Assembly: GCA_032718475.1 (NCBI GenBank)
Contig: JAUCBJ010007821.1
Coordinates: forward strand, 1-64,000
Direction of reading: 5' to 3'
Origin: Nemertoderma westbladi
Taxonomy: Eukaryota; Xenacoelomorpha; Nemertodermatida; Nemertodermatidae
DNA length: 64,000 nucleotides
The position numbers were made by a program, and so were the translations under genes. The notes beneath the pieces are model-generated. The model was given only the letters and a program-made list of their open reading frames with translations, was not told the DNA's origin and did not search any database. Below, one piece after another: positions 1 through 11,800 of this stretch. Each line of letters begins with the position of its first letter. The stretch's first letter is position 1.

Positions 1-1060
1 TTATCATGTAACAGGATTCGTTTTCGTCGGAGAACTCGTCTGTATAGAATCCTTCCATCTCAGATTGATCAGTGTCGTTCACATCACTGAATTGGACATG
101 TAGCTCGGAATCACTTACCTGATTCGGACTATTTCGATCGAATTCAGCGTGCAACAAGATATGATGTTTCGCACCACACTTTGCACACCTTATGTCAGAG
201 AAACAGGTTCGCCATTGGTGTCCTTGTCTGAGGCAATTATAACATAACCGCTTATCCCACATGACTTCGCGTCTCTCCGTTAATGATTTCTTTAGAAATT
301 CATCACACCTATTCAAATGGTGGGTCCCGTCACACAGCGCACATTTCGGTTTGATGTTACTTACCTTATTCTGAGTCACATTGTGTACACTTGCCTTTTC
401 TTCGGGCTTTCTCACCTGAATTCTCTTGGGAGACGTGGGAGGAGTTTTTCTTACCTGTTCTCTTCTGTCATTTGCTCGAGACTTGAATTTACTTACCTGA
501 TCTTTAGGCATTTTATTGACATAATAAGATCTATCAGTGTCTATCCCGCTATCTTCTCCTTGAGAAGTCTGGCTTTCGCCGTCGTCTGTATAACACACTG
601 GTGTTACCTTTCTCCTAGAGACGGGTTTTTCACTTACCTTGTTTTCCGGTGTCTTCTCTCGGGACTGCTTGAGGAGTTGCAATTTCACTTCTCCATCCAA
701 GAATGTCATGAGATCAGCCATGGTAGGGTCTCGTCGTTGTTGTTCCATCATATATAGTACTTTCTTATCCCAGCGTGTGCCTACCCCACCTTTGTAAAGT
801 GTAAAGTAGAAGCCACAGCTCCAATGACCATAGAACTTTGGTATTCATGAGACTTTCCTAACCAATCTAATTGTCTACAGATCTCTTGAATCTCATCGGA
901 AAACTCTATTATCCCACTGCTGATGAACTTTCTGGGCGCTACTAATTTTGCATATAAATACTTAGCGATATTATTCCTATTACCATACCTGATGTTTAGT
1001 GTGTCCCAAACTTGTCTTAATCCGTCTGGATGTCCAATAAACTTTAACGCCATTAACTTG
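1..1060 (-). pseudogene. BEL-B gag, 3' part (interrupted copy, runs off the left edge)
   Basis: Read on the minus strand this is the C-terminal half of a BEL/Pao gag. Near 781-1053 it has the gag core region (DUF1759-like), followed by a linker and a cysteine/histidine knuckle region at about 150-340 that includes CYNCLRQGHQWRTC (CX2CX4HX4C) and CAKCGAKHH. The reading frame continues from the gag N-terminus at 25897-23446, with the 22.4 kb BEL-A element inserted between them. The frame breaks at about 781-790: a run of four G is followed by TAG, and the homology resumes one nucleotide out of phase. This is a one-base indel or, less likely, a programmed frameshift. Protease and pol should lie beyond the left edge. 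The knuckle half has six in-frame GTAAG/GTGAG donor-like sites. Family assignment is firm; coding competence is doubtful. Confidence 0.8.
1056..1060. repeat. Target-site duplication ACTTG, left copy
   Basis: ACTTG immediately precedes the TGTTA start of the 5' LTR of BEL-A. The same five bases follow the TAACA end of the 3' LTR at 23446-23450. A 5-bp duplication fits BEL/Pao integration. Removing the element and one copy restores an open gag frame in BEL-B. Confidence 0.93.
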
Positions 1061-1587
1061 TGTTACGGTATATGGCGCTGTATCCACAGTATTAGTCCAT
1101 TATGCAGTATGCAGTATTAGTCCATTATGCAGTATGCAATATTAGTCCGTTATACTGTACGTAATATTAGTCCGTTGTGCAGTATAATTATTTAGATAAG
1201 GCACAGTGTGGTGACATTTAGGTAAGGAAGTTAAAACGCCCATATATTTTGCATCCATTCATTTTGTATAGTATGTAGCCCTACCTACGTAATTTTGTAT
1301 TAGGATATATGTAGATAGTTCCAGGGTAGCGAGTTTACTCGGACCCTGGATTTTTGTGCTTGCTGATATTAGTTTGATAGGGCTAGCATATAGGGACGCC
1401 GTCCTGGCCATTCAGCAGCCAGAGACGTGAACCATTACCATATATGGTAATAATTTGAGCAATAGGGCTACAATCCGGCCTCCTTATTGGATTAACTGCT
1501 TCCAGGTTGGTCTAATGCTAGCATGGACTGGAGAGCCAATAGGAGAGCGATTGAGTCACCCTATTGCATCATCCCATATGGATCACC

Positions 1588-1593
1588 TATAAA
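1588..1593 (+). promoter_or_regulatory. Candidate TATA box of the BEL-A LTR promoter
   Basis: TATAAA sits in the context cacctataaattggcgg, and an identical copy lies at 21791-21796 in the 3' LTR. Transcription would start about 30 bp downstream, near 1620. This is inferred from the motif and its position only. Confidence 0.5.
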
Positions 1594-2186
1594 TTGGCGG
1601 TGTGCCGGTAGAGCCTTACTGTTCAACCTGTTATCGATCGATTCAACCTTCACTGCTGTTGTACTTGCTGAGCTGTCTCTATTCAATTTTGACGGATTTT
1701 AGAGTATTTTTGCAATTTGATTAATTTCTTGAAATGATTTGCTAGTGCGATTACTCTTGCTTGTGTTTCTCAATTAATTCCTTCGATTACTGCTAATTAC
1801 AACTGAACTATGATTTCTACCTTTTGATTAATGGTTCTATGTGATTCTTTTCTGCGCAATAATCCTAAGGGATTTCTGAGACTGTCAGACTTTGTGATTT
1901 GCATGCGCCGCTACGGTAGCTATTAGCATAATGGAGGTCTAAGGCGCCAGTGGGCGGTGGGCACATCGGGGGGTTGAGCGACTAAGGGAGAGCGGAGGAT
2001 TCAAAAGCGGGCAACGCTGGCGGGGGTCAACGTTGCGGTCGGGCAGTTTGGACTGTGGGTTGGAGACCGCTCGCCGGTACAGTAATTAGGGGGCTGATGA
2101 TCCAAGGTTTTGTCTCTATTTAGTATTAGGGGGCAGGAATTGGGTTAGTTAGGAAGCCTAGATGTACCCGGGAGGGGCCTGCATAC

Positions 2187-3585
2187 CTTACAGTGGTAAT
2201 GGTGAAAAATATCGAGACTTGAAAAATATCGAGAGTAAAAATAACGAGAGTAAAAATATCGAGAGTAAAAATAACGAGTGTTGAAAATTAACGTGATTAA
2301 AAAATATCGAGAGTAAAAATAACGCGAGATGAAAAATATCGAAAATAACGAGTGTTGAAAAATATCGAGTGTTGAAAAATATCGAGAGTAAAAATATCGA
2401 GTGTTGAAAAATATCGAGAGTAAAAATATCGAGTGTTGAAAAATATCGAGAGTAAAAATATCGAGTGTTGAAAAATATCGAGAGTAAAAATATCGAGTGT
2501 TGAAAAATATCGAGAGTAAAAATATCGAGTGTTGAAAAATATCGAGAGTAAAAATATCGAGTGTTGAAAAATATCGAGTGTTGAAAAATATCGAGAGTAA
2601 AAATATTGCATTTTGCTTGAGCATTTTATTTAGAATTATGGAACAATATTGCAGTGCATGGGTTACAACAGTGCAAGTGCTAGTGAATGGCATTATGTAA
2701 TACACCTTGGGTACCCATTTACCAGATTTATTATACTAGCTAGTTTTTGCTATTTTTTTAATAAATATGATAAATGAAGTGCTAGCTATAAATTTTGATA
2801 AATATTATAAATATTGTTAAATATTATATTAGAACACGTATAAGCTACCAAATATTTATAAATATTGTTGTTCTAGAACATTTTTAGTAAAAAAAATTAT
2901 CATACAACCCTTATTTAAAAAAATTGTTACTATCGATATTTTTACTCTCGATATTTTTCAACATTCTATATTTTTTTCAACACTCGACATTTTTACTCTC
3001 GATATTTTTCAACATTCTATATTTTTTTCAACACTCGAAATTTTTACTCTCGATATTTTTCAACACTCGATATTTTTCAACACTCGATATTTTTCAACAC
3101 TCGATATTATTCAACACTCGATATTTTTACTCTCGATATTTTTCAACACTCGATATTTTTACTCTCGATATTTTTCAACACTCGATATTTTTACTCTCGA
3201 TATTTTTCAACACTCGATATTTTTACTCTCGATATTTTTCAACACTCGATATTTTTACTCTCGATATTTTTCAACACTCGATATTTTTACTCTCGATATT
3301 TTTCAACACTCGATATTTTTACTCTCGATATTTTTCAACACTCGATATTTTTACTCTCGATATTTTTCAACACTCGATATTTTTACTCTCGATATTTTTA
3401 CTCTCGATATTTTTCAACACTCGGTATTTTTACTCTCGATATTTTTACCCTCGATATTTTTACTCTCGATATTTTTTGAACTCTCGATATTATCGTTATT
3501 TTTCAACACTCGATGTTTTTACTCGCGTTATTTTTACTCTCGATATTTTTCATGTCTCGATATTTTTCAATATAACCCTTACAGT
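2187..3585. mobile_element. Foldback-type transposon in the 5' LTR, with 8-bp TSD
   Basis: The element body is 2195-3577 (1383 bp), flanked by the duplication CTTACAGT (2187-2194 and 3578-3585). The 3' LTR shows the empty site with one CTTACAGT at 22390-22397. The left arm (2195 to ~2605) and right arm (~2930 to 3577) are inverted complements, each built from a 32-bp tandem unit that alternates tatcgagagtaaaaa and tatcgagtgttgaaaaa. The outer ends match imperfectly: GGTAATGGTGAAAAATATCG and GGTTATATTGAAAAATATCG. The ~300-bp AT-rich centre encodes no transposase, so it is non-autonomous. GG termini with an 8-bp duplication resemble Merlin elements, but hAT-like or classical foldback origins remain possible. 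Open frames across the arms are repeat artefacts. Confidence 0.9.
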
Positions 3586-4633
3586 AAGTAAGTAAGTAAG
3601 TAAGTAAGTTGCGAAGTAAGTAGATTGCGAATTAGTCAATTGCGAATTATTATGTTGCGAATTATATAATTGCAGATTGTATAATTGCAAGTCGTGCTAT
3701 TGTGATCTGTGATTGCTGACGCTGATTGGTGTGTTACTGAAGTGTGCCTATGATTACGAATGCTTAGGTAGGCGCCCCCTTTCCTTTTGATTGATTTCTA
3801 TCTCTTAGTTTACTGTAAATAATTACTGATTAGGTCAAAGTAATACAGTATTTTAGGCTGTTACATATTTGTGACTGTAATTAATTAGTAAAATTAAGAA
3901 TTAGTACGCAGCATAGCAGAGAGTAGCTAAGGTAATAATTAGAGTACCGTAAACTATTCACGTTGAGCGGTTATTTGAATTAGCGGGCAATAAACTAGAT
4001 CGCAATAGTTAGTACGCAAGACACTAGTAAGTTGCTGGCCTAAAGCCAGCTGCAGGCAAGTTTAGACCCAGAGCGGTATCACCCACGAAAGACATTGTAC
4101 TGTACCAATTTTGATTTATTTTAAACATTCTCGCATTCACACATTTCGTTAGGGAACCCTCCGTATTCGCGATTAGAAAAGACGTAGGCATTAGCGTACT
4201 TCAACAGTAGTAAAATTAGGCGTAAGAATATACTCTGAGTGCAAAGCCCCTCGCACTCGTCTTAAGTAAGCTTAGGGAGCCGACTCGGGTTTATTGTTTT
4301 GGTTATTCCCGCGTGGCTCATAGATTCGAACAGTTAGCTCTCTATCGAGCGATCGGTAGAGAAAGGAACAAGCGATTTTGCAGGAGCTGTGTAAATTTAG
4401 TAAAATATATTAGCGGACGGCAGATTAGCGCCATCCAACGGTAAGTAGCGGTTTTGTATTTAGCAACCCTTACAATTTAGTAATAGCACGCTCCTGATCC
4501 CCTTTACTTAACAGTAGAGCAGTCTTTGTGTCTTATTGGTTAGGCGAGAGCTCATTAGGTTGGCAGAGAGGTATACGGGTATTTGTCTGTTCAACAGTTC
4601 TGCTGTTAGTATAGGTGTCGCGGTTGTTTAACA

Positions 4634-5847
4634 GTAAGGTATGTGTTATTGTCTGCTGTAGGCCTACCGCGTACAGTAGGACATAGAGTATATTCTTAGG
4701 CCGTGAAGATTTAGATTTACTGATACTTCGTAACAGTAAGGTACGGTATGTTTTATTGGCTGTTGCTTGCAGCAGTCAATAGTGTATTCTTAGGTTGTTA
4801 GTTTATATTACTGTATTCACTGGCTGCGTACACTAGTACAGTAGTACATTAGGCTGATTGCTGTTACTGCGTACGGTAGAAGGACATTTGTTTGCCGTAC
4901 CACACACAGTATCATTAGGCTGTTAGGTTGGTGTACTGTTTTACTTACTGTACTGCATACAGTGGATGTACGGTAGTGCGTTTTGCTAATTGCGAATACA
5001 GCAGTTCCTTAGGCCTTAGGGCAAACAGTAATTAGTAAGTTTTTTGAAAATTTTAGCTAGGTTTGCGAGAATTCAGTTTTCGGTCAAAATTATTTGTAAA
5101 ATTCTAGAGTTTTGTACCGGCATGACCGGTATGTTAGGTAACCGTTTAGTTATTTTATACCATCTGGAGATACATGGCAAGACGGAACTTCTGAGTTTGG
5201 GGTTCGTGTGGGTCTGCGGGTTCGGTTTGCAATCAGCGAAGGGACTGAATCTTTGGACGCGGACGTGGAATCTCACAGCAAACAAGGTTAGTTGTTCTGT
5301 TGGCACCACTGTGTTTGTGGAAGCAGTAAAAAATTACCGGTTGTTTAACTGCGAAGCTGAACTCAATTTATTAGTTCTGTAGTTAGGATATTTAGGTTTA
5401 GCCGGCCATGGTTTTTGAATCGCTCAAGTTAGAGAGAGAGTTAGAGAGAGTCGCAACCCGAAGATGTAGCCACGCGCTAGTGGATACATATAATATTTGA
5501 AATTAAAATTACGTTGATTATTTTTTTTATTAGAGCTATATATAAAATTAGAAATATTCGGGTGGCAAGTTTATTTTGAATATTTTGTATTAGATTCAAG
5601 GTTATTTTGTGCTATACCGGTATTTAATATTATATAGTAGCTATATAATAATATTTTGTTTAAATATTGTGCTAGTATTTGCTATAACTATATACCCCAT
5701 TAAATTCACAATATTGCATTGCGAATTTATTTGACATTTTGGACCAACTGATTATTTGACAATTAATTTGACCGTATTTCGGTTAAATTATAATTATATC
5801 TCGAACTTTTGCGAGATTTTTGCCGGAAGGCAAACATTATTAAGACT
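4634..5847 (+). other. BEL-A leader between 5' LTR and gag-pol
   Basis: About 1.2 kb of noncoding sequence. No TGG-type primer-binding site is visible directly after the LTR; the leader starts GTAAGG. At 4634-5030 degenerate repeats rich in acagtaaggta, taggctgtt and tactgcgtacagta recur every ~100 bp. A GA-rich stretch (gttagagagagagttagagagagtc) lies near 5429, and 5500-5800 is AT-rich. Short open frames at 5044-5382 show no family features. Confidence 0.6.
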
Positions 5848-8800
5848 ATGAGTGTCTCAGACAAAGAGGCACTAGAGGACAGCTATGAGACGGCGGCTGG
5901 ACCGCCGACTGACGATAGCGTAAATATTACTGTTGACGACAATGCCGACTATGACGACGCAGCGAGCGACGCTGACGTAAGTGAACAGGAGGACGAGACA
6001 GTGACTAGTGAGGAAGAAGAACTACCTCAGGTAATAGTATTAGGATCCCCTACCACTACTGTAAGGAAGGACCGCACAGCAGCCCGGACAGAGGTGAGTG
6101 ATAGGGAGGGTAGTGTAGCAGAAGCGAGAGCCCGGAGCCCGGTTTCCAGACCTGTGGGTATGGTAAGTGCCGTGGTCCCAACGGCTGTTAGGAGTACCCG
6201 TAGTTCCCGAAATAATCCTTCAAGTCCACCGAGTGTGAGTCAGGTAAGCGAGAGAGAACTTGATATCGCGATAAAGAAGAAACTTCGCGCGCACGCCGGA
6301 CATATAACTCGGACGACGGACAAGGTAAGGAAGATGTTAGCCGACTCAGCGAACATCGGACGGGAAGGGTTAGTAGAGATTAGAAGAGGATATAACTCAG
6401 CGTTATTCAAGCAGACGGAGGAGCTTGCAGTCCTAGCGAAGAAGGCAGTAGAGTCTCAGTCGAGCGACGTGGCGACGAGGATTTACGACAGGGTTTTAGC
6501 AGCCTTGTTGGAGCACCGCGAGTTATCGGAGCGATTCCGACGAGTTAGGACGGAGAACTGGCTGCTATGGGCATCACAAACGCAGGCGACTCAGGTGAGT
6601 GACGCAGATTTAAGAGACTTAGTGGAGCGGGAAGAGATCCAAGATAAGGAAGAGCGCCGTTATCAGAGGGAAGTTACTAGCTGGCTGATGCAGAATGGAG
6701 TGGTGGTACCAGGCCAGGTGCTACCGACGACGGAGAACATTCAACAGAGGACGTTAACTCCACCCGACGATGCATCCAGAGACAGCGGCGATTCCCAGGT
6801 TAGTCACGCGCGAGGGAAAGTTATATGTGCTAGATCCCTTGTTTCTCACAACTCGGCGGAGGAGAGAAGACGCCGACTAGACGAACAGCAGGCGGAAGTT
6901 TTGCGTGCATCGGAAGCACGGAAGGAAGCTGAGCGGGAACGGGAGCGCGCACGTAAGTTAGACGCAAAGTTGCGGGAGTTGGAAGACAAAGGTAAGCGTG
7001 AGCAAGCGGAACGCGAACGAAAAGAACGCGAACTCCAACTGAAACGCGAACAGAAAGAACGCGAACTCCAACTTGAACGCGAACGGGAAGCGAAGAAACG
7101 CGAACTCCAACTCGAACGCGAACAGGAAGCGAAGAAACGCGAACTCCAACTCGAACGCGAACAGGAAGCGAAGAAACGCGAACTCCAACTCGAACGCGAA
7201 CAGAAAGAACGCGAAATCGAACTTGAACGCGAACGCAAGGAACGCGAACTCGAGATCGAGAAGGAGCGACAGATGTTGTATGAAGAAAAGGCGCGACTGG
7301 AAGAAGAGAGCGTAGCGAGACGAGCGAGGGAAGAAGAAGAACGTAAACTGGCGCAGTTGGAAAGTGCGAGATTAAGTTTAGAGAGCGAAGAACGGACTAG
7401 GAAGGCGAACGAAATCGCCGAGAAGGGGATGCGAATGATCGAAGAATGTGGGGCGAGTGTAGGGACAGAGTTGCGAGAACTGTTCGCACTGCAGAAGGCC
7501 AAACAGGAAGCGAGAACTCCGGCTATACGCGAGTCGACGACGACCAGAATTCCTATACCCGGTCCAGCTATTACGAGTACACGGATCGCTAAACCGTTCT
7601 CTACATATCGCACGCCAGTTGGTATTAGTGCTTCACCTATCGCGCAGGATCTACGTCATCGGAACACCGCACCACTATACACCGAACGAGAGAATGAAGA
7701 GTTTAGAGAAACTCCGACGGGACGAGTACTTGGCGAACCGAACCCGCGGGTTTGGAATACGCGGACGGAGCGCCGACCCAGTTCGACGGAGAACTTCCGG
7801 GTTAAACCGGAAGAGGGATCATATGAGAGACAGCGGATTACTCAGATAGAGCCGACTATACAACAGAACCCTAGCCAGGAATTTATTACGAGGGATGAGT
7901 TAAGTGCTAGTTTAGCGCAAGCTATATCGCCGCACATCCAACCTATAACGGACATGCTTAGCAACCTACGGTTAAAGGAAGCAGCCCAGGTAAGAAGTAA
8001 TTCTAATCCCAGCAGGCCTGAGTTAGATAAAGTCCAGCCTAGTCAACGAGTACGTATATCGGAGGAAACTATACCACATAGACCTCAGGTAAGGACGCCT
8101 GTCCCGAATATCCATAATCCCAATTTCGAAAATTCGGCAGAGAAATTTATTGAGGATGCTTGGATCAGGGCCTCGGCGCGCAAACCATCGCGAGCGCTAA
8201 GGACTGACACCGAGTCAAGCGATGAAGAGGAAGAAATGAGACGTCAGAAGTCCCGAAACTATAAGGAAAGAAGGACCGACGCGGAGCAGGTAAGTTGCAA
8301 CCACCGGGAAAGGACCAGACTTAACAACCCTGCGGAACTAAACCATTTGTTAACCCGGAACGACGCAACCCTTAGGGACATAGGTAAGTTTGCTGCTAGG
8401 CAAGGACTGCCGACGCAACAACCCCAGAAGTTTATGGGCAACCATAAGCATTGGAGGACCTTCAAAACCTATGTCGACGAGCAGCTAACCAACAGCACCT
8501 TTACTCCCAACGAGAAGTTCAACTATTTGCTTCAGATGCTCCATCGAGAACCTAGAGCCATTGCTGATAACTTCGTCGGCAATGAAAGGGCATTTGAGTT
8601 AGCGATGAAGACGCTTAGTGACATCTACGGGAATAAAACCAAGATGGCGCAGTCGATAGTAGAAGACTTGGGTAAGGGCGGAAGGATTACAACTCCGTTA
8701 GAGCTGTTGAACTTAGCGAACGCTATTTCGAACGCATTGGACATCTTGAGGACGGTGAATCTACCTCATCATGGTGATCACGCCGAGGTTTTGAAAAGCG

Positions 8801-11800
8801 TAATAAGACGTTTAAACATGCGTTATCGACAGAAATGGCGCAAATTAGAGAATAAGTTGGAGGGCCAAGGTAAAGTATTGACACTTCAGCATATTCATGA
8901 CATGATAGCCACAGACGCAGTAGCAGAGATGAAATCAAACTTCTCAGAAGAGAATATGAGGGAGTCTAAACCTGTTACCGGTAAGTCTATGGTAAGTTTT
9001 GACGATGACAGGACCACTGTGACATTTAACTCAGTAGACAGATATAATTCGAGTACCCCAGCCTTTAGATCAGACTCGCGAGTATGGTCAGGTGAGCGGT
9101 TAGATAGACCTAGGTTAAAGCAACAGGAGTTGCCGGATGGATTTGTAGGTTGCCAATACTGTTTACTAAAGGAGGTAAGATCTGACGACCATAAGTTAGA
9201 TAGTTGCAGACGGTTCAAAGAATTAAATTCGGAACAGAGAAGAGTTCAAGTGCGGACGTTGGACACCTGTTGGGCATGTCTTGCGCCAGGTCATGTACGG
9301 CGGCAGTGCCCGAACAGCAAGGACGGATGCATGGAATGCGGCAGACTACATCACAAGTTGCTACATGCGGATTTCCACACCCCAACGGACCGTTACTTAC
9401 AGCGAAATCCTCACAGGAAGGGGAGCAAAGAACCCGTATCGATAAGGAGGAATACGTACACTGGCATCCAGGACGATGGTTACCAACCAGGTTCGTCGGA
9501 CGAGGATGGCGAGTCGAGCGCAAGAGAAGTGACCTGCCAAGGTTTCACCGCGGATAGTTCATCGACCAGCGCACGGACGTATTTATCATCGGCCACGTCG
9601 GAAATATTTAGCGTGATTCCGGTGAAACTCACTGGAGATAAGGGATCGAAACGAATATATGTGATGTTGGACACTGCGTCCACATTATCGTATATCGACG
9701 AGGAAGTGGCGAGAGCCGTTTCTAGCTTCCAGGACGCCGAGGAGATCCAAATAGAGTTGAAGTCTATGCACGGGGTAGGAGACCTCAAGGGACACAGAAT
9801 TTCGGTAGAACTAGATTCCCTACTTCCGAGAGACCAACACACTCGACAAGAACGGAAAGCTTTGCCATTGGACGGATTTAAGTGTCTAGCTATGAAGGGA
9901 TTCGGCAGGCAGTTAGGTAAGGTGCCGCCGATGAGTCCCATAGCACAGGAGTATTTTGACAAGCTCAGGATACCCAGACACCAGGTAGGTTATAGGAATG
10001 TTTCTATGTTGATTGGTGCAGAACAGCTGATCGCACACCAGATATGGGAAACGAGACCAGCTGAGCCGCATGTCAATGGACCACATGCCCATAGGACCAT
10101 ATTAGGTTGGTATACACGAGTACCCATGTCTTATGAGTTTACAGGTGGCGACAAGCCAATAAACAGATACGACGAATTACAGCCTATAACTCAACCACCG
10201 TTAGTAGAACCACCAGACATAGACGAGTTTAGGAGAACCTGTATTGACCACTATAGTGACTTTAGCGAGTCGGACGAGGAGTTGATTCCCGATAATGTTA
10301 GGTTGTCGGAACCACTTCACAACGACCGGACAGATAGTGAACCCGAGGACTACTGTTATCAGACCCGTGGGTCTGGTTCAGCGGCCCACGCTACTTATCT
10401 GACTAACGTTTTGACTTATACAGACATAGTGGAGGGTCAAGTGGCTAAATATCGAGACCTAGACATTTTCCAATACAGTGAGGAGGAATTACAGAAGGAA
10501 TTGATACGCCAGGACCTCGAGACAGGAGCCAGAACCGTCGAATGGCTGGATAGGGACGCAATGGAACCCGGTGGATATGACCTAGCCATGTCTACTGATG
10601 AGAAACGGTCGCTGGAGATGATGGAAGACACCATACGTCTGCTACCGACTGGACATTTTGAAGTTGGAATGTTGTGGCGTCGACAACCACCTAAGTTGGA
10701 GAACAACTACAACTTAGCCTTGAAAAGATTGAACGGAGTAAGGGCTCGGTTGTTGAAGAATCCAGGCATTAGGGAGAAGTATTGCGCCCAGATCAACAAC
10801 TATTTCGCCAAGGGATTTGCTGGGAAGGTAGAGGACCCTGACTTAGTGACAGACCAGACTTATTACCTTCCACACCACTATGTGACTCACCCTGACAAGC
10901 CAGACAAAGTCCGAGTAGTCAACGACTGCGCAGCAGTCTATAGAGGTATGTCCCTGAATTCAGAGTTGATGGATGGTCCCAACCTGAACAACTATTTGAT
11001 TGGAATACTGTTGCGTTTTAGACAGCGGCGATTCGCATTTACTTGTGACATCGAGGCGATGTTCCACCAGGTAAGAGCCTGTAAGGCAGACCAGGATAGC
11101 CTTCGCTTTCTCTGGTACGAGAATGAAGACTTATCCGGCCCAGTGGTTACATACCAAATGTACGTTAGGATATTTGGCGCCCGCGATAGTCCGAATGGCA
11201 CGCTGTTCGTTTTAAAGAAAACGGCAACAGCCCAGATTGGTAAGTATCCAGTAGAAGTAATCGAGTCCATCTTGAGAAACTTCTATATGGACGACGGATT
11301 GGTGTCCAAGGACACAGCGGAACAAGCCATAGAAGTGGCTCACGGCCTGCAGGAGTGCTTGGCTACAGGGGGTTTTCCTCTGACCAAGTTCACTACGAAT
11401 TCGGAGGCCCTATTAGAATCGTTCCCGGTGAAAGATCGCGGGAGCGGAGACATTGAATTGGGGGTAGAACCAATCCCCATGGCGCGAGTACTGGGACTCG
11501 CTTGGAACCCGAACTCAGACAAGTTCCAGGTAAGAGTTAGATTTGAGCCCAGTAGCCCAGACAAAGTTTTGACAAAGAGGATTTGCTTATCGACTTTAAG
11601 TAGACTATTTGACCCGATGAACTTTATCAGTCCGGTTATATTACAGGCACGAGCGTGCATGAGGAAAATTTGGTTGTCCGACGTAGAGTGGGACGAACCA
11701 ATATCTCCTATACATGCAAAGCAGTGGAGGGAGTGGGAAGCCGAGTTGCATCTATTGAAAAATATAGATGTACCCCGTTCCTACTTTCCGAATCAGCTGG

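Larger units (their letters stand above)
1061..4633 (+). repeat. 5' LTR of BEL-A (2182 bp plus 1391 bp of foldback and TSD)
   Basis: It is collinear with 21264-23445. Without the foldback (2195-3577) and one 8-bp duplication its length is exactly 2182 bp, equal to the 3' LTR. The termini are TGTTA...TAACA. The first roughly 200 bp hold a degenerate ~23-bp repeat (variants of attagtccgttatgcagtat) and differ at many positions from the 3' LTR, while the rest is almost identical. An AATAAA lies at 3989-3994. An array of overlapping GTAAGTAAG motifs lies just after the foldback insertion. Confidence 0.93.

Noticed and set aside
317-757. 146-codon plus-strand ORF
   Set aside because: Antisense shadow of the BEL-B gag knuckle region.
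2145-3595. Long open frames rich in FNTRYFYSRYFSTLDIF on both strands
   Set aside because: They are translations of the 32-bp foldback unit, mirrored between the two arms; no start context or unique sequence.
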